35,267 nucleotides of DNA from Anthropogastromicrobium sp963652495 (GTDB taxonomy: Bacteria; Bacillota; Clostridia; Lachnospirales; Lachnospiraceae). The position numbers were made by a program, and so were the translations under genes. The stretch is taken from positions 1 through 35,267 of the forward strand of contig CAVJTU010000025.1 of the NCBI GenBank assembly GCA_963652495.1. Direction: 5' to 3'. How positions within the stretch are numbered: the stretch's first letter is position 1; each line of letters begins with the position of its first letter. Shown in pieces: positions 1 through 6,939 of the stretch. The notes under the pieces were generated by a model. The model did not search any database, was not told the DNA's origin, and worked only from the letters and a program-made list of their open reading frames with translations.

Positions 1-53
1 TTGTCTCCACGGAACAGCTTTTCTGATGAATCTCTGCTCTTATACAGATTTAT
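1..53. other. Flank left of the transposable element
   Basis: This short stretch precedes the left terminal repeat of the element. Frame 1 is open from base 1 past the element boundary to a stop near 106, so it could be the 3' end of a gene cut by the element, but no product is recognisable. Nothing else is visible in it. Confidence 0.3.
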
Positions 54-64
54 TGTCACGCAGC
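54..64 (+). repeat. Left terminal inverted repeat of the element
   Basis: The sequence TGTCACGCAGC matches the inverted right end at 3530-3540 in 10 of 11 positions. The match stops exactly at the TG dinucleotide, since the bases outside (T and G) do not pair, which supports this as the true end. Confidence 0.65.
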
Positions 65-109
65 AAATTAATATCTCCTCCGACCGCAAATCCGCTGCAA
101 ATTAATTTC
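63..109 (+). repeat. Subterminal direct repeats at the left end
   Basis: GCAAATTAATATC at 63-75 and GCAAATTAATTTC at 97-109 are direct repeats 34 bp apart. A third, diverged copy sits inverted in the right end (minus strand GCGAATTATTTTC, 3508-3496), matching the second in 11 of 13 positions. Repeated sites inside both ends are usual for Tn7- and Tn5053-like elements, where they bind the DDE transposase. The binding role is inferred. Confidence 0.6.
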
Positions 110-136
110 TCGTTTTCTGTATTATCCCGATCTCAA

Positions 137-164
137 CGTGCCGTATTTTGCGGCACGCTTTTTT
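137..164 (+). terminator. Intrinsic terminator inside the left element end
   Basis: A 7-bp perfect stem CGTGCCG/CGGCACG (137-143 with 151-157) has a 7-base loop and is followed by CTTTTTT. It would stop transcription entering the element from the left. It also makes the TTG at 148 an implausible start for the first gene. Confidence 0.7.
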
Positions 165-213
165 GTCCCTATTGACCCTTCCTCAAATCGGCCTATATTT
201 ATTCCCTGTAACC

Positions 214-262
214 ACAAAAAAAGAAGAAGACCCCTCGCCTGGCAGCATCGGTCCTCTTCTTT
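214..262 (-). terminator. Hairpin acting as a leftward terminator
   Basis: A 13-bp stem with one mismatch pairs 220-232 with 250-262. On the minus strand it is followed by a run of about eight T (plus-strand A run at 214-222). With the terminator at 137-164 it would insulate the element end from transcription in both directions. Confidence 0.5.
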
Positions 263-321
263 ATCACATCACAACATACACGCCATACACAAGGCACACG
301 AGGCTTCGTGCGCAGGCACAC

Positions 322-906
322 ATGCTGCAATCAGTTGCTATGATAAGAAGAAGATCGCCGTTTTGCAATACTCTCTATAAAACTAAACCCTCCAGTTCAC
401 TCTATTCTCTGTCCGATTACCCGGAGCTGGATCGTCAGAACTGCCCTGCCTGCAGAGCCAGAGGATTGTACAAGCCCCATGGCTGCTACGAACGGAACGT
501 GGTTGATTTCTGTGATGGGAAGCCGGTCACACTGAAAGTCCGCATACTTCGCGTTCGCTGCAGCTGCAAGCACACCCACGCCCTGCTTCTCGACACACTC
601 ATTCCCTACTGTCAGTATTCCCTGCGTTTTATTCTCCAGGTCCTGAAGATGTATTTCCGTCACAGCCGCACCGTTGAGGGCATCTGTGACCTTTTTCAGA
701 TCTCTGCTCCGACACTTTATCGTTGGAAGCGTTTGTTTCTTAGTCATCGGGAGTTATGGCTGGGAGTTTTGCGTTCCCAGAAGCCCTCGCTTTCGTTTCT
801 CCGATTTCTGGATCGAACACCGGATCTGTCCGGTCAGCTCGAAAATTTCTTTCATCGGTTCCATTTCTCCTTTCTCCAGTCACATGCCAATCCGGCGTAT
901 TCCTAG
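322..906 (+). CDS. DUF6431-like zinc-finger protein of the element
   Basis: This is an accessory protein of about 194 residues with a CPAC...CSCKHTH cysteine/histidine cluster that looks like a zinc ribbon. It is followed by a helix-rich part containing ICDLFQISAPTLYRWKRLF, which reads as a helix-turn-helix. Small proteins of this kind (DUF6431 from memory) are commonly found next to DDE transposase and ExeA-type ATPase genes in Clostridia, so a DNA-binding role in transposition is inferred, not shown. The open frame reaches back to a TTG at 148, but that codon lies in a terminator hairpin. ATG 322, or ATG 340, is more plausible; neither has a strong ribosome site. The gene precedes the transposase by about 105 bp. 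Confidence 0.6.
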   Translation: MLQSVAMIRRRSPFCNTLYKTKPSSSLYSLSDYPELDRQNCPACRARGLYKPHGCYERNVVDFCDGKPVTLKVRILRVRCSCKHTHALLLDTLIPYCQYSLRFILQVLKMYFRHSRTVEGICDLFQISAPTLYRWKRLFLSHRELWLGVLRSQKPSLSFLRFLDRTPDLSGQLENFFHRFHFSFLQSHANPAYS

Positions 907-1011
907 CGGAGCACCTCTGCCGGAGGATTGGTCTCCACCCTGTTACATAGCTCGTTCATGGTCCTTCTCCCGGTATGGTTTTACGATACTCCAAAAGGAG
1001 GTACACACATC

Positions 1012-2286
1012 ATGAGCAGCATCTACACAAACGATGAGCTTGCAAAGGCATCTTCCATTGCACAGTTCCGGCTTTCTCTTATTGCCCCGGTCATCCAGGG
1101 CCTTTTTACTGACTCCAGCGCCACTGCTTACTACCAAAGAATCACGAAGGAACCGTTAACACTTCCTGATGGCTCAGTGGTCCAGTACAGCTATAAAACC
1201 ATTGAGAAGTGGACTTCCCTGTACAAACAGCGTGGTTTTGAAGCACTGATGCCGCATTCCCGGTCCGACAAAGGCTCCACAAGGGCGCTTACCGATTCTG
1301 CCATTGAGGAAATTTACCAGGTTCGGGAGAAATTCCCCCGGCTCAATGCCACACAGATCTACAACCATCTGCTTGAACAGGGTTTTATTCCCTCGAAGGT
1401 CAGTGTCTGTGCGGTACAGCGTTTCATCCGGAACAACGATCTGAAATCCGCCAGGAATCCAAACATGCGTGACCGCAAGCAGTTTGAAGAGGATTCCTTC
1501 GGCCGCATGTGGCAGGCAGACACCTGCTATCTTCCGCATATCACAGAGGATGGCGTTGTGCGGCGTGTCTACGCCATCATGATTATTGATGACCACTCCC
1601 GGCTCCTGGTCGGCGGAGAGCTGTTCTATAGCGACAATGCCGCCAACTTTCAGAAGGTTTTCAAGGATGCCATCGCCACCTATGGTCTCCCGGACAAGCT
1701 CTATGTAGACAACGGCTGCTCTTACTCCAACGAGCAGCTCTCCCTCATCTGCGGCAGTCTCGGTGTTGTCCTTCTGCACACGAAGGTGCGGGACGGCGCT
1801 TCCAAGGCAAAGATCGAGCGCAGTTGGCGCACCCTGAAGGAAACCTGGCTCTATGGGCTTGACCTTAAGACGGTTCACTCTCTGGAACAGTTCAACGGCC
1901 TGTTGAAGGAGTACATGCGCTCTTACAATACATCCCTGCATTCCGGCATCGGCTGCACTCCCATGGAGCGGTATCTTTCCACGAAGGACCGGATCAAGAC
2001 TCCTTCCTCCCGTGAATGGCTTGATGAATGCTTTCTCAACCGTATTCACCGGAAGGTACGCAAGGACTCTACGATTCCAATCAATTCGCTTAGCTATGAC
2101 GTTCCCATGCAGTTTATCTCCCAGACGGTAGAAGTCCGCTACGAGCCGAATGACATGTCCACCGCCTTCATTCTCTTTGATGGGAAGCACTTCCCCATCC
2201 GGCAGACAAACCGGGTGGAGAACTGTCACACAAAGAGAAACAACACGGTCATTGATTATTCAAGCATAGGAGGCACCTCTTCATGA
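1012..2286 (+). CDS. DDE transposase, rve/IS481-like core
   Basis: This 424-residue enzyme would cut and join the element ends. The N-terminal part (residues 1-150) is helical with helix-turn-helix segments for end recognition. The RNase H-like core follows with the triad D170 (WQADTCYL), D233 (YVDNGC) and E269 (KAKIERSWRTLKE), giving an exact DD(35)E spacing. The C-terminal part resembles the Mu/TniA-type beta-barrel region. The start is ATG 1012, preceded by AAAGGAGGT at 994-1002; the frame is open upstream to 928, but no ribosome site supports that. Its stop overlaps the ATG of the ATPase gene (ATGA), which implies translational coupling and a two-component transposase as in TniA/TniB, TnsB/TnsC or IstA/IstB. 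Confidence 0.9.
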   Translation: MSSIYTNDELAKASSIAQFRLSLIAPVIQGLFTDSSATAYYQRITKEPLTLPDGSVVQYSYKTIEKWTSLYKQRGFEALMPHSRSDKGSTRALTDSAIEEIYQVREKFPRLNATQIYNHLLEQGFIPSKVSVCAVQRFIRNNDLKSARNPNMRDRKQFEEDSFGRMWQADTCYLPHITEDGVVRRVYAIMIIDDHSRLLVGGELFYSDNAANFQKVFKDAIATYGLPDKLYVDNGCSYSNEQLSLICGSLGVVLLHTKVRDGASKAKIERSWRTLKETWLYGLDLKTVHSLEQFNGLLKEYMRSYNTSLHSGIGCTPMERYLSTKDRIKTPSSREWLDECFLNRIHRKVRKDSTIPINSLSYDVPMQFISQTVEVRYEPNDMSTAFILFDGKHFPIRQTNRVENCHTKRNNTVIDYSSIGGTSS

Positions 2287-3095
2287 ACATCTTTGCTGAT
2301 TACTACGGCCTTTCCTGCAATCCCTTTGACAAGGAGTCGCTCAAGGAGCAGGACCACTTTGAGTCCGATGATTTCAAACAGATGACCAGCCGTCTTTCCT
2401 ATCTGAAGGAGGTAAGAGGCGTTGGTGTCTTTACTGCAAGGCCGGGCATGGGCAAAACCTACGCCCTCCGCTGCTTTGCTTCCGGACTGAATCCGAATCT
2501 CTTCCATATGGAATACATCTGTTTGTCCACTGTCGGAGTTTCTGATTTCTACAAGCAGCTCTGCAGTGTCCTTGGCATCAGTCCAAGAGGCGGCAAAACC
2601 GCCATGTTCCGCGGCATTCAGGAACAGCTGTATTACCTTTACAAGGAAAAACGACAGCCGCTTATCCTTGCTGTTGACGAAGCACAGGAGCTCTCACCGG
2701 GCATCCTGAACGACCTGAAGATGCTCCTGAACTTCCGGTATGACTCCCTCAACTGCTTTACATTGATCCTGTGCGGAGAATCCCACCTCAACAACAAGCT
2801 ATCCCTTCCGGTTCACGAAGCCATCCGGCAGCGGATTACCGTCCACTATGACTTTCAGGGTCTGTCCGTACAGGAGATCCCGGCGTATGTCCGACATAAG
2901 ATCCGCATCGCAGGCGGTGCAGAATCCATCGTTTCCGATGCAGCGATGTCCTCCATCCATTCCCTTTCCCAAGGGAATCCCCGGATCATCGATACACTGA
3001 TGACAGATGCATTAACAATCGGTGCTCAGACGCAGAAAACTGTCATCGATGCCGATATCATTATGTCTGCTGCCAACAATCGTCAGCTCGGGTAA
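2283..3095 (+). CDS. ExeA/TnsC-like AAA+ ATPase of the element
   Basis: This 270-residue ATPase starts with the ExeA-like signature YYGLSCNPFDK. Walker A is ARPGMGKT (GKT at 57-59), Walker B is LILAVDEAQEL (DE at 132-133), and a sensor-like LILCGES segment follows. In related elements (TniB, TnsC, IstB) such proteins choose the target and activate the transposase; that role is inferred here. The start ATG overlaps the transposase stop by four bases, and the upstream GGAGG in the end of the transposase gene serves as ribosome site. The length is normal for the family and no motif is damaged, so the transposition module appears intact. Confidence 0.88.
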   Translation: MNIFADYYGLSCNPFDKESLKEQDHFESDDFKQMTSRLSYLKEVRGVGVFTARPGMGKTYALRCFASGLNPNLFHMEYICLSTVGVSDFYKQLCSVLGISPRGGKTAMFRGIQEQLYYLYKEKRQPLILAVDEAQELSPGILNDLKMLLNFRYDSLNCFTLILCGESHLNNKLSLPVHEAIRQRITVHYDFQGLSVQEIPAYVRHKIRIAGGAESIVSDAAMSSIHSLSQGNPRIIDTLMTDALTIGAQTQKTVIDADIIMSAANNRQLG

Positions 3096-3142
3096 GTACA
3101 GCATACACACGCCGTACGCACTCTTTAGAAAGGAACCGTTGT

Positions 3143-3343
3143 ATGAAACAGAGAATCAACATTTCCGTCACAGAGGACACCGCAGAACGTCTGAAACAGT
3201 TTGCCTGGGAGAATCACTCCTCGGTCAGCCAGGCCGTCACGGACTGGATCTGGTCGGCTAAAGTCAAAAACGAACAGATCCGCGGTCAGCAAACGCTAAG
3301 CGGCCTTGCCAGCACGATAAAGAAACATCGTTCTTCCCATTAG
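3143..3343 (+). CDS. Small ribbon-helix-helix protein
   Basis: This 66-residue basic protein begins MKQRINISVTEDTAERLKQF, a beta strand followed by two helices as in ribbon-helix-helix DNA-binding proteins of the MetJ/Arc/CopG type. It is the last gene of the element, 47 bp after the ATPase, and is followed at once by a strong terminator. An AGAAAGGAACC ribosome site lies before ATG 3143. A role as repressor of element expression, or in target or end binding, is inferred. It could also be an antitoxin-like protein, but no toxin gene adjoins it. Confidence 0.65.
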   Translation: MKQRINISVTEDTAERLKQFAWENHSSVSQAVTDWIWSAKVKNEQIRGQQTLSGLASTIKKHRSSH

Positions 3344-3347
3344 AGTT

Positions 3348-3390
3348 GTTCCGCCCTTCACTGCAGCAGAGGGGCGGAACGCTTTTTCTT
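3348..3390 (+). terminator. Intrinsic terminator after the element genes
   Basis: A 9-bp perfect stem GTTCCGCCC/GGGCGGAAC (3348-3356 with 3372-3380) has a 15-base loop and is followed by GCTTTTTCTT. It closes the four-gene block. Confidence 0.85.
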
Positions 3391-3529
3391 TATCCAGCCA
3401 AGACCGGCAATGATGCTCCGCCGGGAACCTGCTGTATTCCCGCCAGCAGCCTGCTGCAAACTCCGATACGGCACACTGCTGGCGGAAGCACAGCCGAAAA
3501 TAATTCGCCGTTTGCTCCGCTCAGAAAAC

Positions 3530-3540
3530 GCCGCGTGACA
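3530..3540 (-). repeat. Right terminal inverted repeat of the element
   Basis: GCCGCGTGACA is the inverted counterpart of the left end (10 of 11 positions). The sequence beyond it at once enters an AT-richer open frame, so this is where the element and the older locus meet. Confidence 0.65.
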
Positions 3541-3557
3541 GCAAGCAGCATGGGGAA

Positions 3558-4130
3558 GTGAATCGACTCCATGATGCAATGAGGAACGGGAATATCGATG
3601 AAATCGGTTCTTATTTTAAATATGCTCTTTACCAAGACAGATATTCTGTCGATTTCCTGAATGACTATAAAATACAAGTAAGAGATTTGGCTTTCGAGGA
3701 TGTTGAAAAAAAGAAACTGAAGTTTTCATACAAAATTCCAGAAAGCGACGAAATACTTACATTCAGCCGTTTCACATACCATCCCGAAACGGACGAAATA
3801 CTGCCCGAACCGATTGATGAAGAATATCAGTATGTGCAAAAAATGAGCATCCTCAAGCACATGTTGTTAAGAACTGTTGCGATGATATATCTTTCAGATT
3901 TATATAATTTCGTTAACGATATCCAGATTACTGGCTATCTGCAATACTATGATGATTCGTATGGGCATGAGCGCCGAAAAAATGTAATCAGATTCCACTT
4001 CAACAAAAAGGAATTCAGGGATACGAATTTGGAGATGGTTAATGTTAAGGCTCTCTTTGATGAACGCATAAAGCCGGATGTTTCTTCCGGGTTATACAAG
4101 AAAAATCCAAAGGAATTGAAGGAGGTATAG
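3558..4130 (+). pseudogene. Probable 5'-truncated gene at the element boundary
   Basis: The 190-codon frame is not recognised with confidence. It is charged and mostly alpha/beta. The C-terminal third (VNDIQITGYLQYYDD... with KEFRDTNLEMVNVKALFDERIKP) loosely recalls a domain of restriction-type proteins, but this is a weak impression. The only start is GTG 3558 without a proper ribosome site. The frame stays open upstream across the element's right end to 3504, so the natural N-terminus was probably removed when the element arrived or by a later adjacent deletion. Base composition is clearly AT-richer than the transposon or the res gene. It ends 12 bp before the mod frame, which suggests it was once part of the restriction operon. 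Confidence 0.5.
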
Positions 4131-4142
4131 GTTTCAGCATCA

Positions 4143-5834
4143 ATGAGGGGAAGACTTTTATATCTGATGGAGGCCATGGAGAACAAGATGTACTCACAAG
4201 CAACTATAAAACGCAATATTATACCTCGTAACGGTGCATACCGTATCGTTAATAGGGATGTGCATTTTTGCACACCCCCGTGTTCATCGTTACGGAGTAA
4301 GAACTACACTTCGTTAGGTCGTATCACTTTAGACACGGCAACCGATCCGCCGTACAACACAGGCAATGACTTCATCTACCGAGATGATTTCAAACAGTCT
4401 GCCGCAGACTATGATGAGGATAGCGGCGTGTACGATGAAGACGGAAACCGTATGTTCAAGAATACGGATACCAATGGTCGTTTTCATTCCGACTGGTGCA
4501 GCATGATTTATTCACGGCTTATGTTGGCAAGAAATCTCCTTACCGATGACGGCATTATCTTTATCAGCATTGATGACAACGAGCAGGAAAATCTAAAAAA
4601 ATGTTGCAGTGAGGTGTTCGGTGGGCAGAACTTCGTAGCACAACTGGTCTGGGAAAGAGCATACGCTCCCAAAAATGATGCAAAGTTCATATCAAACAGC
4701 CATGATTATGTCCTAATGTATGCAAAGAACATAACACAGTTTGTAATTGGAAGATTGCCAAGAACTGCTGAGGCGAATGCACGTTACCAAAATCCTGACA
4801 ATGATCCACGAGGAGTTTGGAAACCGAGTGATATGTCGGTAAAAACCTATACAGCGTCTTGTGACTACCCTATTACCGCCCCTTCGGGGCGTGTAATAGA
4901 GCCTCCAGCAGGTCGCTGCTGGAGGCTCTCTAAAAATGCATTTTTAGAGAGCCTCCAGGATAACAGAATTTATTTTGGGGCAGATGGCAATAGTGTACCT
5001 TGTATAAAAAGATTTTTGACAGAGCTTAAATATGATGGCATGGCACCGACCTCTATCATGTTCTACAAAGATGTGGGGCATAGTCAGGAGGGTGCAAAAG
5101 AAGTGACCAACATCATGGACGCTGGAGTATTTGATGGTCCCAAACCTGTTCGTCTGTTGATAAGATTATTGACTTTAGCGAACTTAAAAGATGATTCTGT
5201 GGTTCTGGATTTCTTCTCTGGTTCGGGCACTACTGCACATGCACTTATGCAATATAATGCTGAAAACAGCAAACATTGTAAATTTATAGCGGTTCAATTG
5301 CCGGAAGAAACTGATGCAAATGGAACGGCCTACAAAGCAGGTTATCCCAACATCTGCGAAATTGGCAAGGAGCGTATCCGCCGTGCGGCAAAGAAGATTG
5401 CCGAGGAACACCCAGATGTTAAGTTTGACGGCGGTTTCCGCGTCCTGAAGTTGGATGACACCAACATGAAGGACGTGTATTATGCGCCTGCGGATTACGA
5501 TCAGAATGTTCTTGACATGCTTGAGAGCAATATCAAGGAAGACCGCACTGACCTTGACCTGTTATTTGGCTGTCTGTTGGAGTGGGGCTTGCCTTTGTCG
5601 TTGCCGTACAGTTCAGAGAACATCGAGGGCTGCACCGTGCATAACTACAACGATGGCGACCTGATTGCCTGCTTTGATGAGAGCATCCCGGATAGCGTCA
5701 TTAAGACGATTGCGAAGCGTCAGCCGCTGCGAGCTGTATTCCGCGACAGTAGCTTCCAGAGCAGTCCGGCCAAAATCAATGTGACACAGATTTTCAAAGA
5801 GCTGGCACCGGATACTTCTGTGAAAGTGCTATAA
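4143..5834 (+). CDS. mod: Type III Mod-like DNA methyltransferase, abnormal N-terminus
   Basis: This is an adenine-type beta-class DNA methyltransferase. Motif IV DPPYNTGND is at 68-76, the target-recognition region lies in the middle, and AdoMet motif I LDFFSGSGTT is near 355-364, the order expected for type III Mod subunits. Mod gives sequence specificity to Res and methylates the host sites. About 100 residues that normally precede DPPY are absent. In their place are about 67 residues without family resemblance, encoded by hairpin-rich DNA (4201-4320). The start is uncertain: GGAGG at 4121-4125 is about 17 bases from ATG 4143, and later ATGs at 4170, 4179 and 4191 are possible. The region 4870-4958 carries extreme palindromes while encoding the conserved PSGR..PP.GRCWR.SK..F segment. 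Activity is doubtful. Confidence 0.75.
   Translation: MRGRLLYLMEAMENKMYSQATIKRNIIPRNGAYRIVNRDVHFCTPPCSSLRSKNYTSLGRITLDTATDPPYNTGNDFIYRDDFKQSAADYDEDSGVYDEDGNRMFKNTDTNGRFHSDWCSMIYSRLMLARNLLTDDGIIFISIDDNEQENLKKCCSEVFGGQNFVAQLVWERAYAPKNDAKFISNSHDYVLMYAKNITQFVIGRLPRTAEANARYQNPDNDPRGVWKPSDMSVKTYTASCDYPITAPSGRVIEPPAGRCWRLSKNAFLESLQDNRIYFGADGNSVPCIKRFLTELKYDGMAPTSIMFYKDVGHSQEGAKEVTNIMDAGVFDGPKPVRLLIRLLTLANLKDDSVVLDFFSGSGTTAHALMQYNAENSKHCKFIAVQLPEETDANGTAYKAGYPNICEIGKERIRRAAKKIAEEHPDVKFDGGFRVLKLDDTNMKDVYYAPADYDQNVLDMLESNIKEDRTDLDLLFGCLLEWGLPLSLPYSSENIEGCTVHNYNDGDLIACFDESIPDSVIKTIAKRQPLRAVFRDSSFQSSPAKINVTQIFKELAPDTSVKVL
4870..4958. repeat. Three nested palindromes in mod, one 40-bp perfect
   Basis: Three structures lie within 89 bp. 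First, 4870-4876 plus CGCCCC pairs with GGGGCG plus 4893-4899, with one bulged base. Second, 4898-4911 pairs with 4916-4929 (14 bp perfect, GTCG loop). Third, 4919-4958 is a perfect 40-bp palindrome centred on ATGCAT. The second and third share the arm 4919-4929, so they are mutually exclusive. The translated protein keeps the family length and conserved residues, so this is not an insertion. Confidence 0.9.
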
Positions 5835-5847
5835 GGAGGGGCAGAGT

Positions 5848-6939
5848 ATGAGCAAAAACGAAATCACCCCGATTAACCACGACTTTCTGGAGAATGTTTC
5901 CGAGGTGCTGGCACAGGCAAGAAAAAATGCCAAAACCGCGGTCAATCTTGCTATGGTCTATGCTTATTACGAAATCGGCAGAATGATCGTCGAAGAGGAA
6001 CAGCACGGACAGAACAGAGCTGCCTACGGAAAGCAGATTTTGCAGGAGCTGTCAAAATACCTTAGCGAAAAATACGGAAAAGGCTTTTCCACGACGAATT
6101 TGAAGCAAATGCGGCAGTTTTATACCATTTATTCGCAGGATCAAATCAGTCAGACACTGTCTGACCAATTCGAGAACCTTCCGGCAGTCAGCACCGGCAG
6201 AAAGTTTTACCTGAGCTGGTCGCATTATCTCAAGCTCATGCGGATAGATAACATCGAGGAACGTCATTTTTATGAAATTGAATCCGTAAAAAATGACTGG
6301 AGCCTCACCGAGCTGAAACGGCAATACAATAGTTCGCTTTACGAACGCATTGCTCTTAGTACGGATAAGGACAAGGTCTATCGTCTGGCACTGGAAGGAC
6401 AGAAGGTTGAGACGGCAAAAGATGCCGTCAAAGACCCATATGTATTGGAGTTTCTCGGCTTAAAGGAGCTTCCGGAATACTCTGAAAGCGAGCTGGAGAG
6501 CCGCATTATCGACAGTTTGCAGCAGTTTCTGCTGGAGCATGGCACCGGCTTTGCCTTTATCGGCAGACAAGTGCGGTTTACCTTTGATGAAGAGCATTTC
6601 ATGGTAGATTTGGTTTTCTATAACCGTCTGCTGCGTTGTTTCGTGCTGTTCGATCTGAAAATCGGTGAATTGAAGCATCAGGACATTGGCCAGATGCAGA
6701 TGTATGTTCACTACTATGACCGGAAGGTAAAGCTGCCGGATGAGAATCCTACAATAGGAATTGTACTGTGCAGGGATAAGAACAACGCAGTTGTGGAAAT
6801 GACTCTGCCGGAGGATAATACGCAGATTTTTGCAAGCAAATACGAGACAGTTCTGCCGAGTAAAGAAGCCCTGCAAAAGCTGCTGGAAGAGCAGCTGTCG
6901 GATGAGAATGGAGGCGAAGACGATGAGACTACGATTTAA
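5848..6939 (+). CDS. yhcG: YhcG-type PDDEXK nuclease (DUF1016)
   Basis: This 363-residue protein has the two-part build of the YhcG family. The N-terminal helical DUF1016 domain (residues 1-170) contains VNLAMVYAYYEIGRMIVE, FSTTNLKQMRQFY and LSWSHYLKLMRI. The C-terminal PD-(D/E)XK nuclease fold has D254 (FMVDLVFYN) and D269-x-K271 (FDLKIGEL). Family members often sit inside type I and III restriction loci and are presumed to aid DNA cleavage or recombination; the exact role is not established. The start ATG 5848 follows AAGGAGGGG, 13 bp after mod. Its last 17 bases overlap the res gene, so mod, yhcG and res form one transcription unit. Catalytic residues are intact. Confidence 0.88.
   Translation: MSKNEITPINHDFLENVSEVLAQARKNAKTAVNLAMVYAYYEIGRMIVEEEQHGQNRAAYGKQILQELSKYLSEKYGKGFSTTNLKQMRQFYTIYSQDQISQTLSDQFENLPAVSTGRKFYLSWSHYLKLMRIDNIEERHFYEIESVKNDWSLTELKRQYNSSLYERIALSTDKDKVYRLALEGQKVETAKDAVKDPYVLEFLGLKELPEYSESELESRIIDSLQQFLLEHGTGFAFIGRQVRFTFDEEHFMVDLVFYNRLLRCFVLFDLKIGELKHQDIGQMQMYVHYYDRKVKLPDENPTIGIVLCRDKNNAVVEMTLPEDNTQIFASKYETVLPSKEALQKLLEEQLSDENGGEDDETTI

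Larger units (their letters stand above)
54..3540 (+). mobile_element. Four-gene DDE transposable element with ATPase partner
   Basis: The element holds a zinc-finger protein, a DD(35)E transposase, an AAA ATPase and a ribbon-helix-helix protein, all on the plus strand. The left end reads TGTCACGCAGC (54-64). The right end, read inward on the minus strand, is TGTCACGCGGC (3540-3530), a 10 of 11 match with the 5'-TG...CA-3' form typical of Tn7/Mu/IS21-like transposons. AT-rich subterminal repeats lie at 63-75, 97-109 and, inverted, 3496-3508; they are probable transposase binding sites. Flanking bases (TTTAT on the left, GCAAG on the right) do not form a duplication. Either one end has undergone an adjacent deletion, or the boundary is misjudged by a few bases. 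A terminator closes each side of the gene block. Confidence 0.75.

Noticed and set aside
148..321. N-terminal extension of the zinc-finger protein from TTG 148
   Set aside because: The TTG lies inside a terminator hairpin, no ribosome site precedes it, and the extra 58 residues look non-coding (low complexity, terminator arms translated).
1174..2229. Long minus-strand open frame of 351 codons under the transposase
   Set aside because: It is a mirror frame of a clearly coding GC-rich gene with DDE motifs; no ribosome site or family match.
49..3545. Five-base target duplication around the transposable element
   Set aside because: TTTAT and GCAAG do not match, nor do neighbouring offsets of one or two bases.
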